A DNA stretch of 64,000 nucleotides from a bacterium HR29 (GTDB lineage Bacteria > Chloroflexota > Dehalococcoidia > Tepidiformales > Tepidiformaceae), in NCBI GenBank assembly GCA_002898215.1, contig BEIF01000001.1:777602-841601 (forward strand), given 5' to 3'. How positions within the stretch are numbered: position 1 is the stretch's first letter; every line of letters starts with the position of its first letter. The translations under genes were made by a program, and so were the position numbers. Of the stretch, positions 9,249-17,265 are shown piece after piece. Below the pieces are notes generated by a model, which worked only from the letters and a program-made list of their open reading frames with translations, was not told the origin of the DNA and made no database searches.

Positions 9249-10538
9249 ATGAGCGCTCCAAAGTCACTTCGGTCCCCGGTCCCCCTCCCTCATCCGGACG
9301 GGCCGCTTTCCCCGTACCGCGTCCTCGACTTCTCGGACGTCAAGGGCCAACTGTGCGGGCGCCTCCTCGCCGAGCTCGGCGCCGACGTCATCAAGGTCGA
9401 GCCGCGTGGCGGTGACCCGACCCGGGAGCGGGGTCCCTTCTACCGTGACCAGCCGGGCGAGGAGCGGAGCCTTGTGTGGTGGGCGCTGAACGCAGGAAAG
9501 CGCTCCATCACCCTGGAGCTCCGCCTCGAAGAGGGCCGCGAGCTCGCCCGCTGCCTCGCCGAGAAGGCGGACATCGTCATCCAGACCTTCCGCCCCGGCG
9601 AGGCCAAGGCGTTGGGATTGGAGTATGCGACTCTCGCCAAGCGGAACCCTGGCATCGTCGTGGTGAGCATCACGAACTTCGGCCTCACCGGGCCGTACCG
9701 CCATAAGGAGGCCACCGATATCGTCGGGTCGGCAATGGGCGGCCACATGATGTTGAACGGCGACCCCGAGCGAGGTCCGGTTCGCACCACAGCTCCCCAG
9801 GCGTACACCCAGGCGAACGTGCAGGCGTGCGTCGGTGCCCTCATCGCCCTCTATGCGCGCTGGAACAACGGCGGGCGGGGACAGCTCGTCGACGTCTCGA
9901 TGCAGGAAGCGATGGCAAACACCATGGACAATGCCCAACAGACCTGGGACATCCGTAGGGTAAACCCGCGTGGCCCGGGACTTCGCCGGAATCGCGATGG
10001 CCTGCCAGGACCCCGTTACCTCTACGAGGCGGCCGATGGGTGGGTGGCGTGCCTCGCCTACGGGGGCCTGGTCGGACCGGCGAGCGAAGCCATCGTCGCC
10101 TGGCTCGCCGAGTACGGCGAGGCGGGGGAGTTGACCTCACCCGCGTGGCGTCACCGGCTCCAGGGGCTTCAGCCGCTCTCTCCCGAGGAGGGAGCGTATC
10201 TGGAGGAGCGCCTCGCTGCCTTCTGCCGCCGCTTCCCCAAGGATTGGCTCGTGGCCGAGGCCCAGCAGCGTGGAGCTGGGTGGGCTCCCGTGTACTCGCC
10301 TCGCGAAATCGTGGAGTGCGAACAGCTCCGAGCTCGGGAGTACTGGGTCCGCGTCCATCACGAGGACTTGGGCGAAACGTTCGTGTACCCGGGTGCCCCC
10401 TTCCGCCTCTCCAGAACGCCGTGGCGGCAGCGTGGCCGCGCCCCGCACGTTGGTGAACATAACGCAGAGGTGTACGGAGAGCTGCTCGGCATCGACTCCG
10501 CGACCCTCCGCCGCCTCCGTCTCCGGATGGTGATTTGA
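9249..10538 (+). CDS. Family III CoA-transferase, subunit lacking the catalytic Asp
   Basis: CaiB/BaiF family protein of 429 residues (432 if the GTG at 9240 is used; I prefer ATG 9249 because of the promoter just upstream). N-terminal SPYRVLDFSD and ELGADVIKVEP are typical of the family. In active members an aspartate that forms the acyl anhydride follows a short motif; the neighbouring gene has AYTDF there, while this protein has AYTQAN, with Gln near residue 188. The rest of the large and small domains look intact. One base separates its stop from the next CoA-transferase gene, so the two are cotranscribed. It may be the non-catalytic half of a heteromer. The acyl substrate is unknown. Confidence 0.82.
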   Translation: MSAPKSLRSPVPLPHPDGPLSPYRVLDFSDVKGQLCGRLLAELGADVIKVEPRGGDPTRERGPFYRDQPGEERSLVWWALNAGKRSITLELRLEEGRELARCLAEKADIVIQTFRPGEAKALGLEYATLAKRNPGIVVVSITNFGLTGPYRHKEATDIVGSAMGGHMMLNGDPERGPVRTTAPQAYTQANVQACVGALIALYARWNNGGRGQLVDVSMQEAMANTMDNAQQTWDIRRVNPRGPGLRRNRDGLPGPRYLYEAADGWVACLAYGGLVGPASEAIVAWLAEYGEAGELTSPAWRHRLQGLQPLSPEEGAYLEERLAAFCRRFPKDWLVAEAQQRGAGWAPVYSPREIVECEQLRAREYWVRVHHEDLGETFVYPGAPFRLSRTPWRQRGRAPHVGEHNAEVYGELLGIDSATLRRLRLRMVI

Positions 10539-10539
10539 G

Positions 10540-11763
10540 ATGCCTCGTGGTAAGGGAGTGAAGCCGTTCGCTGGCATCCGCGTCGCCGATTTCTCCTGGG
10601 TGGGCGTCGGCCCGACCGTAACGAAGTACCTCGCGGACCACGGCGCAGAGGTGATCCGCATCGAGTCAGCCACCTACCCGGAAGCGCTTCGTCGGGCAGG
10701 TCCTTTCGTCGACGACGTTCCCGGGCTCGACCGTTCGGGCTACTACGCGAACTTCAACAGCTCGAAGCTCGGCGTTTCCATCAACCTGAAGCATCCGAAG
10801 GGCCAGGAGCTCGCCCGCAGGCTCGTCGCGCATTGCGACGTGGTGGCCGAGTCGTTCACGCCGGGCACGATGGCGAAGTTCGGCCTCGACTACGAGCGCC
10901 TTCGGGAAGTGCGACCCGACCTGGTGATGATTTCCATGCCCCTCTTCGGGCAAACGGGGCCCTGGGCGCACTACCAGGGATACGGTCACGTGCTCCAGGC
11001 GGCCGCTGGCTTCAACCACCTCACCGGCTGGCCCGATGGCCCGCCAATCGGCACCGGCGTGGCCTACACCGATTTCCTCGCGCCCCACTTCGCAGCCATC
11101 GCGCTCATCGCCGCGCTCGACTACCGGCGACGGACCGGCGAGGGCCAGTACATCGACTTCTCCCAGTTCGAGGCGTCGATCCACGGACTCTGGACGGCGG
11201 TCCACGATTGGACCGTCAACGGCCGCGAACAGATTCGCCTCGGCAACCACGATATCGACGCTGCCCCGCATGGCTGTTACCGCTGTAAGGACGGCCGCTA
11301 CGTGGTCATCGCTTGTGAAACGGAGGAGCACTGGGAACGTTTCCGGGCTGCTCTCGGCCGGCCCGAATGGTGCGACCTCGAACGGATGCGGCGCAAAGGG
11401 AGCCGCTTGCGCGAACAGAAAGAGATCGACCGGCACATCGGCTGGTGGTGCGAACAGTACACGGCGAAGTACGTCTTCGACCTCATGCAGCGGTTCGGCG
11501 TCCCGTGCGGAATCGTGAAGACGGCCGAGGAGATGTTCCGCGACCCGCAGATGCGCCACCGGCGGCACTACTGGTTCCTGGAGCACCCCGTTATGGGGAG
11601 GCGCTCGTACGACGGCCCCTCGTTCCGACTTTCGCTGACGCCCGGCGAGCTCACGAAGGCTGCCCCATGCCTCGGGGAGGACAATGAGCGGGTCTTCAAA
11701 GGTCTCCTCGGCCTCTCCGATGACGAGTACGAGGCGCTGCTCGTCGAAGGCGTCCTCGAGTAA
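10540..11763 (+). CDS. Family III CoA-transferase, catalytic-type subunit
   Basis: CaiB/BaiF family enzyme of 407 residues that would move CoA between organic acids. Starts at an ATG one base after the preceding CoA-transferase. N-terminal GIRVADFSWVGVGPTVTKYLADHGAEVIRIE fits the family (shown in parts: GIRVADFSW, ADHGAEVIRIE). The catalytic Asp is present at residue 178 in AYTDFLAP, followed by the dimer-forming helix and GEGQYIDFSQFEA. The closest known arrangement is a two-subunit enzyme in which only one partner keeps the Asp. The substrate cannot be read from the sequence; no beta-oxidation genes are adjacent. Confidence 0.84.
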   Translation: MPRGKGVKPFAGIRVADFSWVGVGPTVTKYLADHGAEVIRIESATYPEALRRAGPFVDDVPGLDRSGYYANFNSSKLGVSINLKHPKGQELARRLVAHCDVVAESFTPGTMAKFGLDYERLREVRPDLVMISMPLFGQTGPWAHYQGYGHVLQAAAGFNHLTGWPDGPPIGTGVAYTDFLAPHFAAIALIAALDYRRRTGEGQYIDFSQFEASIHGLWTAVHDWTVNGREQIRLGNHDIDAAPHGCYRCKDGRYVVIACETEEHWERFRAALGRPEWCDLERMRRKGSRLREQKEIDRHIGWWCEQYTAKYVFDLMQRFGVPCGIVKTAEEMFRDPQMRHRRHYWFLEHPVMGRRSYDGPSFRLSLTPGELTKAAPCLGEDNERVFKGLLGLSDDEYEALLVEGVLE

Positions 11764-11785
11764 CCGACGGGCGGCTGGCGACGAA

Positions 11786-11816
11786 AGAGAGAGGCCGCCC
11801 TTTGCGGCCTCTCTCT
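11786..11816. terminator. Perfect 13-bp hairpin between convergent genes
   Basis: AGAGAGAGGCCGC pairs perfectly with GCGGCCTCTCTCT around a five-base CCTTT loop. It lies 22 bases after the CoA-transferase stop and 28 bases from the stop of the convergent oxidase-operon gene, so it can end both transcripts. There is no long T tract on the plus side; a short TTT follows on the minus side. Confidence 0.7.
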
Positions 11817-11844
11817 ACGCCGATCGACCGGCGCCGAGTCGCCT

Positions 11845-13020
11845 TCAGGAACCGGTCCCGCTCGTACCGCTTTCCGTCGAGGTCCCCTGTGCGGTGGACG
11901 CTCCCGCAGGCTGCGCTCCCGGCGGTACCGGTGCCCCTTCCTCGACGATCATCGTCCCCACCATATCGACCGGGTGAACAACGCAGACGAAGGTGTACCT
12001 ACCCGGACCCGGCGTGACGAAGGTGAACTTCTGCTGAACTGGCCCCGTGGCGATGGCCGTGCTCACCTCGTCGGTCGGCTGTCCGTTCGCGGTCTGGCAG
12101 CCGTCCTTGCAGCCCCGGAGGAGCGGCGCGCTCGCATCGCCGTCGTGGAACTGGATGTTGTGCGGCGGCGAGGGGTCGCGGTTGTCGAAGGTGAGCGTGA
12201 CTTCCGTGTTGGGCGGCAGCCGGATCTCGGTCACCAGAAACCGGATGTTGCGGGCCGGGATGATCCCGGTCTCCTCGAAGCCGCTCGGCGGTGGCGTCCC
12301 TTCGCCCCCGCCAGCGGCCGTGCCCTCGCTGCCGAACAGGGTGAGGCCCGCGCCGATCATGAAGCCGCCGACGATGAAGGCGGAGACGATCGTCGCGGCG
12401 GCCCCCAAGCTGAAGCGGAACGCCACGTCCTTCGTGTCGCGCACCACCTCCATGTCGAACACCTGCACCGAACCCGGCACCACTTGCTCTTCGTGCTGGG
12501 CGAGCAGGTCGAGGATCGTCTTCCGCGTCTCTTCGTAGCTGGCCAAGCCCTCCCGGTCGGTCCACGTGGTCTCGACGAGGACCTGGGAAGGACCGGTCGC
12601 GGCTGGCGAGACGGTGATGCGGAGGTCCTGGAAGCCGCGCAGATTGCGGAGGGCGTTGTCGGCATCGTCGATCGCTGCGAGGACGCCGTCCTTCGCGCGT
12701 GCAGCGTCGAGCTGGCCTTCGGGGATGAGGAAGGTGATGACCTGCGTGTAGCGCGTGGGCGCGGCGCCCTCCGGGTGCTGGGCCGCGCGGCGGCGCATGC
12801 GGCTGTCCTCCCAGGCCCAGCCACCGACGGCGAAGAGCGTGGCGAAAGCTGCCGCGCCGATGGTGATCGCCGCCATGTCGTTGGAGCGGTCGTTCGACCA
12901 CCACACGAGCGCGGCGCCGACGACCAGTGTCGCGAGAGCAGCAACGAGCGGCCACGGGCTCGGGTCCGGAAGGTGGATGTCTTCGTGGGGGTTGTGTCCG
13001 TGCGCGTGTTGCTGCTCCAT
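11845..13020 (-). CDS. Oxidase-operon fusion: subunit IV-like helices, ABM-like domain and cupredoxin
   Basis: Last gene of the cytochrome oxidase operon, 391 residues. Residues 1-70 have a His-rich head, HLPDPSPWP, and two membrane helices (about 22-41 and 49-70), like the small subunit IV of actinobacterial and chloroflexal oxidases. Residues about 90-193 resemble an antibiotic-biosynthesis-monooxygenase (dimeric ferredoxin-like) domain. A third helix spans about 205-230. Residues about 255-362 form a cupredoxin with likely type 1 copper ligands His287, Cys346, His349 and Met353 and an extra CKDGC loop at 304-308. The tail is rich in Ser, Thr, Gly and Pro. I chose ATG 13020, which has AGGA upstream; a start at 13185 would overlap ctaE. 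The cupredoxin should face outside and could pass electrons or copper to CuA, but that is an inference. Confidence 0.75.
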   Translation of the reverse strand: MEQQHAHGHNPHEDIHLPDPSPWPLVAALATLVVGAALVWWSNDRSNDMAAITIGAAAFATLFAVGGWAWEDSRMRRRAAQHPEGAAPTRYTQVITFLIPEGQLDAARAKDGVLAAIDDADNALRNLRGFQDLRITVSPAATGPSQVLVETTWTDREGLASYEETRKTILDLLAQHEEQVVPGSVQVFDMEVVRDTKDVAFRFSLGAAATIVSAFIVGGFMIGAGLTLFGSEGTAAGGGEGTPPPSGFEETGIIPARNIRFLVTEIRLPPNTEVTLTFDNRDPSPPHNIQFHDGDASAPLLRGCKDGCQTANGQPTDEVSTAIATGPVQQKFTFVTPGPGRYTFVCVVHPVDMVGTMIVEEGAPVPPGAQPAGASTAQGTSTESGTSGTGS

Positions 13021-13045
13021 GGGCAATCCTGTCTCCTCGTCGGTC

Positions 13046-13654
13046 CTAGGGTACGAGATAAAGGGTAGTGAAGAGAGCGATCCAAACCACGTCAACGAAG
13101 TGCCAGTACAGCGAAGCCGCTTCGACGGCTTCGTGATGGCGCGCATCGAATTGCCCGCCGAGGGCGCGGACGAGCACGACGGCAAGGAAGATTACGCCAC
13201 CGGCCACGTGCATACCGTGGAAGCCGGTGAGCGTGTAGAAGGTCGTGCCGAAGATCGTGTCACCCGCCCTGAAGTGGAGGGTGCTGTAGTCGTAGAGCTG
13301 CATCACGAGGAACACCACGCCCATCGCGATGGTGAGGAGAAGCCCCCAGATGAGCCCCCGCTGGTTCCCCCTCCGGATCTGCCACACGGCCCACTGCACC
13401 ACGAACGAGCTCGAGACGAGGATAACGGTGGCGATTGCAGGCAGGGCGAGTTCGAGCTCGAGCTTGACACCGCGCTGGACCTGCTCCGGGGTCAGGAGCT
13501 CCGTCGGCGGCCACGAGGGCGCGTCGGCCCTGGCGATGAAGTAGGCGGCGAAGAGCCCGCCGAAGAACATCACCTCCGATGCCAGGAAGAGGATGAATCC
13601 CAGCATCGCGTTGCTGAGGGGCTGCCGTTCGTGCGCAATCGGCTGCGTCGCCAT
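13046..13654 (-). CDS. ctaE: Cytochrome c oxidase subunit III
   Basis: Membrane subunit of the aa3-type oxidase, 202 residues with five predicted helices, the short bacterial form. FILFLASEVMFFGGLFAAYF carries the conserved helix I Glu, and GFHGMHVAGG and the C-terminal YWHFVDVVWIALFTTLYL are diagnostic of COX3. AGGAG lies immediately before the ATG. It is placed 14 bases after ctaD and 25 bases before the fusion gene, in the order C-D-E. Confidence 0.94.
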   Translation of the reverse strand: MATQPIAHERQPLSNAMLGFILFLASEVMFFGGLFAAYFIARADAPSWPPTELLTPEQVQRGVKLELELALPAIATVILVSSSFVVQWAVWQIRRGNQRGLIWGLLLTIAMGVVFLVMQLYDYSTLHFRAGDTIFGTTFYTLTGFHGMHVAGGVIFLAVVLVRALGGQFDARHHEAVEAASLYWHFVDVVWIALFTTLYLVP

Positions 13655-13668
13655 CTCCTGCCACCCCC

Positions 13669-15279
13669 TCAGTGCGCGGTACCGTGGCGGAGGTCGAAGA
13701 GCGGCCGCTCCGAATGAACCTCCGGCACGTCATCGAAGTTGTGGGCCGGCGGTGGAGAGGACGTATACCACTCCAACGTGTTCGCCTGCCAGGGGTCGTT
13801 CGGCTGATCCTTCGGCGACATGAGCGCCTTCACGACGGCGACGATGAACGGGAGCATGCCGACCGCGATGATGAAGGCGCCGATGGTTGAGAGCAGGTTG
13901 AGGAGCTCCCACCCCGTGTCAGCGCCGTAGGTGGCGATGCGCCGCGGCATGCCGTCGAGCCCGAGGAGGTGCATGGGGAAGAAGGCGAGGTTGAACCCGA
14001 TCATCATCAGGATGAAGTGCAGCCGCCCGAGGCGCTCGTCGAGGCGGCGGCCCCAAATCTTCGGGAACCAGTAGTAGAGCCCCGCGAACATCGCGAACAC
14101 CGCGCCCCCGAAGAGGACGTAGTGGATGTGGGCGACGACGAAGTAGGTGTCGTGGATGGCGTAATCCACCGGTACTGCGGCGGCGAACGTCCCGTTGATC
14201 CCGCCGATGAGGAACATCGAGACGAAGCCGAGGGCGAAGAGCATCGGGGTCTCGAAGGTGATCGACCCCTTCCACAGCGTCCCCAGCCAGTTGAAGATCT
14301 TCACCCCGGTCGGCACGCCGATGAGGGCGGTCATGAACGCGAAGAACGGCTTCAGGACGGCGCCCGTCGTGAACATGTGGTGGGCCCAGACGCTGAATCC
14401 GAGACCGCCGATGGCGATGGTCGCAAAGGCGAAGGCCTTGTAGCCGAAGAGCGGCTTCCGAGCGAAGACCGGGATGACCTCGGAGATCACGCCCATGCCC
14501 GGCAGGATCATGATGTACACCGCCGGGTGGGAGTAGAACCAGAACACGTTCTGCCAGAGCACGGCGTTCCCGCCGCCGTTCGGGTCGAAGAAGGAGCCGC
14601 CGAAGTTCCGGTCGATGTACAGCATCGCCAAGGCAGCGGCCAGGACCGGTGTTGCGAGGAGCTGGAGCACGGCCGTCACCAGGACGGTCCAGCAGAAGAT
14701 GGGCATCCGGAACATGGTCATCCCCGGAGCCCGCATCCGAAGGATGGTCACGATGAAGTTGGCCGCGCCGATGGTCGACGAGATCCCGAGGATGATGACG
14801 GCGATGATCCACAAGTCCATCCCAGGCCCGAGGGTTCGGGCGAGCGGACTGTAGGCAGTCCAGCCGGCCGAAGCAGCGCCGCCATCGACCAGGAAACCGG
14901 CGAACATCAGGATCCCGCCGATGGGGAGGAGCCAGTACGACAGGGCGTTAATCCGCGGGAACGCCATGTCGCGGGCGCCGATCATCAGCGGCACCAGGTA
15001 GTTTCCGAACCCCGCCCAAACGGGGATGACGAAGAGGAAGAGCATCGCCGAGGCGTGCATGGTGAAGACTTCGTTGTACGCCTGGCGGCCGAGGAAGGTG
15101 TTATCGGCCACAGCGAGCTGCGTCCGCACCAGCAGCGCCAGGATGCCACCGACGGCGAAAAAGAAGACCGTCGTGTACAGGTAGAGAATCCCCAGCTTCT
15201 TGTGGTCGACGGTGGTCAGCCACTCGAGGAGCGCTGGACGCTCGTAGGCGGCCGGCCGAGGCAGTGCGACGGTTGCCAT
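13669..15279 (-). CDS. ctaD: Cytochrome c oxidase subunit I, A2-type
   Basis: Catalytic subunit that reduces oxygen and pumps protons, 536 residues with about 12 helices. Haem a ligand His75 is in FTMHAS. The CuB ligand stretch reads YSHPAVY (His251, Tyr255), not GHPEVY, so the D-channel glutamate is replaced by Ala253, the pattern of A2-type haem-copper oxidases. Further CuB histidines are H300 and H301 (WAHHMF), the K-channel lysine is in PTGVKIFNW, and the haem histidines are in HDTYFVVAHIHYV. D-channel entry Asp104 is in ARDMAFPR. A strong AAAGGAGGAG precedes the ATG. It lies between ctaC and ctaE. Confidence 0.96.
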   Translation of the reverse strand: MATVALPRPAAYERPALLEWLTTVDHKKLGILYLYTTVFFFAVGGILALLVRTQLAVADNTFLGRQAYNEVFTMHASAMLFLFVIPVWAGFGNYLVPLMIGARDMAFPRINALSYWLLPIGGILMFAGFLVDGGAASAGWTAYSPLARTLGPGMDLWIIAVIILGISSTIGAANFIVTILRMRAPGMTMFRMPIFCWTVLVTAVLQLLATPVLAAALAMLYIDRNFGGSFFDPNGGGNAVLWQNVFWFYSHPAVYIMILPGMGVISEVIPVFARKPLFGYKAFAFATIAIGGLGFSVWAHHMFTTGAVLKPFFAFMTALIGVPTGVKIFNWLGTLWKGSITFETPMLFALGFVSMFLIGGINGTFAAAVPVDYAIHDTYFVVAHIHYVLFGGAVFAMFAGLYYWFPKIWGRRLDERLGRLHFILMMIGFNLAFFPMHLLGLDGMPRRIATYGADTGWELLNLLSTIGAFIIAVGMLPFIVAVVKALMSPKDQPNDPWQANTLEWYTSSPPPAHNFDDVPEVHSERPLFDLRHGTAH

Positions 15280-15345
15280 GGCTCCTCCTTTCCCCCTGTT
15301 ACGATTGCCCCCGCGAAATCAGCAGCACGACGCGCCCCCGTCCCG

Positions 15346-16179
15346 TCATTGCTGCTGTCCGTTCCCTGCCGACGCGTCGGCGCTGCCCGATGCCGTCCCC
15401 GCAGCCTGCTCGACGATCCAGCGGTCGAATTCATCGCGGGTCACCACCCGCACGGTGAACAGCATCAAGGCGTGGTCGACGCCGCAAAGCTCCGCGCATT
15501 GCCCCCGAAACGTTCCCGTCACCCGGGGCACCACCACGAACCTGTTCTCCAGGCCAGGGATGACGTCGAGCTTGTAGAGGAAGTTCGGGATGAAGAACGA
15601 GTGGATGACGTCGTTCGAATGGAGCACGAACTCCACCGGCTCGTCGACGGGAATGACGAGCTCGGGGATGTTCGACGGCGTCCCCAGGATCGTCACCGTA
15701 CCCTCCCGGTCCACCGGCTTCCGGCTGCCGAGGTCCTGGAGGTTGTAGTCGAACTGCCACTGGAATTGGAAGCCGGTGACGCGGATGGTGAGGGCGTCCT
15801 CCGGGGCTTTCCTGTCCGTCTTGGCGAGGACGACCGCCGAATACGTGAACATCGTCAGGACGATGATGACGGGGATGGCGATCCACATCGCCTCGATCTT
15901 CGCCGAGCCGTGAATTTGCGGCGGGAGCGGGTCGTCGGCTCGCCGGCGCCGATAGCGGAAAATGGCGAACAGGAGGGCGCTCACCACCCCGACGAAGACC
16001 GCAAACGCCAGGGAGAGGACGACGATGTAGAGGCGGTGCATACTCCGCGCTTCGTCGGTAATGGGCGTGGGCTGACCGACCTGCGCGAAGGCGATGGCGC
16101 TGGGCAGCAGCGCCAAGGCGGCGACGGCTACGACCCCCCAGACGCTCGCCATCGCCCGAACGATACGGCTCAGACGCAT
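15346..16179 (-). CDS. ctaC: Cytochrome c oxidase subunit II
   Basis: Carries the CuA centre that takes electrons from cytochrome c or a blue copper protein. The product is 277 residues: a signal peptide (about 1-32, ending FAQ), two membrane helices (about 48-75 and 98-118), then the cupredoxin domain. CuA ligands are visible: His193, Cys228, Glu230, Cys232, His236 and Met239, in HSFFIP and CAELCGVDHALM. There is no haem c domain. I chose ATG 16179, which has AAAGGAG seven bases upstream, over a start 57 bases earlier. First gene of the ctaCDE-fusion operon, with its own strong promoter. Confidence 0.95.
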   Translation of the reverse strand: MRLSRIVRAMASVWGVVAVAALALLPSAIAFAQVGQPTPITDEARSMHRLYIVVLSLAFAVFVGVVSALLFAIFRYRRRRADDPLPPQIHGSAKIEAMWIAIPVIIVLTMFTYSAVVLAKTDRKAPEDALTIRVTGFQFQWQFDYNLQDLGSRKPVDREGTVTILGTPSNIPELVIPVDEPVEFVLHSNDVIHSFFIPNFLYKLDVIPGLENRFVVVPRVTGTFRGQCAELCGVDHALMLFTVRVVTRDEFDRWIVEQAAGTASGSADASAGNGQQQ

Positions 16180-16290
16180 GCGTGGACTCCTTTTGCCCCC
16201 TCGTACGCGCGCGTTGTTCGACGCGCGCACCGACACCGTGCGGAACCGGCGGCCCCCGCTCGGCGCGCTTGTGAACAGCGTCGCAATCGA

Positions 16291-16319
16291 GTTATAGGAG
16301 CGGCCCCCCTACCTGTCAA
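16291..16319 (-). promoter_or_regulatory. Strong sigma-70 promoter of ctaC with a G6-containing spacer
   Basis: On the minus strand TTGACA (16314-16319) is followed after exactly 17 bases by TATAAC (16291-16296). The spacer begins GGTAGGGGGG, ten bases that recur in the csoR promoter (52529-52538). The leader to the ctaC ATG is about 105 bases and ends in a good ribosome binding site. Being this close to consensus, it is the best-supported promoter in the window. Confidence 0.75.
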
Positions 16320-16362
16320 GGAATCCGAACAGATAGCCGATCGTCGTTCGGACGCCCACGCA

Positions 16363-17265
16363 TCAAGCGACGAACACATCGACCGCGAGACCCCCGAAGA
16401 GGATCGCGATGTACAGCAGCGAGTACTTGTACAGCGCGAGCGGCGAGGTGCGTGCGGGCCAGTGCCAGAGGCGGAACGCCTGCCAGACGAGCCAGGCTCC
16501 CGCGACGGCTGCGGTCGCCGCGTAGAACCAGCCCGCGCCCCCTACGGGCACGAGCAGGAGCGATACGGCTACCGTCGCGATGCTGTAGGCGAGGATCTGC
16601 CGCCGGGTCGTCGGTTCGCCCGCGACGACGGGCAGCATGGGCACGCGAACGGCCTCGTAATCGTCGCGGAGCTTCAGCGCGAGAGCCCAGAAATGGGGTG
16701 GCGTCCAGAGGAAGACCACGGCGAAGAGGAGCAGGGCGGGCCAATCGAGCCCTCCGGTAACGGCCGCCCAACCCACGAGCGGCGGGAACGCCCCGGCGGC
16801 GCCGCCGATAACGATGTTCTGCGGGGTCCGCCGTTTCAGCCAGACGGTGTAGACGAAGACGTAGAACAGGTAGCCCATGGCGGCGAGCACGGCCGCGAGC
16901 ACGTTCGTCGTGGAGGCGAGCCATAGGAAGGCGAAGACGCCGAGCCCGACGCCGAAGGCGAGCGCCCCGGCCGGGTGAACCGCTCCCGTCACGAGCGGAC
17001 GGTGCCGGGTTCGCCGCATCTGCGCGTCGATGTCCCGGTCGTACCAGCAGTTCACGGCGTTGGCGCCCCCTGCGGAGAGCGAACCCCCGATGAGCGTGGC
17101 GAGCACCAACCAGGTGGATGGCCAGCCGCCCGCGGCGAGGACCATCGCCGGGACCGTCGTCACCAGCAAGAGGACGACGATCCACGGCTTGGTGAGCGAG
17201 ACGTAGGCGCGGAACGTGGCTCCAAAGCTGGTCGTCCGCGGGAGCGCGACGGTCGTGGCGTTCAT
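16363..17265 (-). CDS. ctaB: Protohaem IX farnesyltransferase (haem O synthase)
   Basis: UbiA-family prenyltransferase that adds farnesyl to haem B to make haem O for the oxidase. The product is 300 residues with about eight to nine helices. The first Asp-rich motif is in NAVNCWYDRDIDAQMRRT, and the second is in ALKLRDDYEAVRVPM. The ATG at 17265 overlaps the ctaA stop by four bases (ATGA), so the two are translationally coupled; longer in-frame starts only extend into the ctaA shadow. The farnesyl donor comes from the isoprenoid pathway, of which dxs and a polyprenyl synthase are encoded about 10 kb away. Confidence 0.95.
   Translation of the reverse strand: MNATTVALPRTTSFGATFRAYVSLTKPWIVVLLLVTTVPAMVLAAGGWPSTWLVLATLIGGSLSAGGANAVNCWYDRDIDAQMRRTRHRPLVTGAVHPAGALAFGVGLGVFAFLWLASTTNVLAAVLAAMGYLFYVFVYTVWLKRRTPQNIVIGGAAGAFPPLVGWAAVTGGLDWPALLLFAVVFLWTPPHFWALALKLRDDYEAVRVPMLPVVAGEPTTRRQILAYSIATVAVSLLLVPVGGAGWFYAATAAVAGAWLVWQAFRLWHWPARTSPLALYKYSLLYIAILFGGLAVDVFVA

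Noticed and set aside
13969..16926. A 985-codon plus-strand open frame across ctaD, ctaC and ctaB
   Set aside because: It is a shadow of three real minus-strand genes; its text is rich in His, Asp, Glu and Gly as expected of antisense GC-rich sequence.
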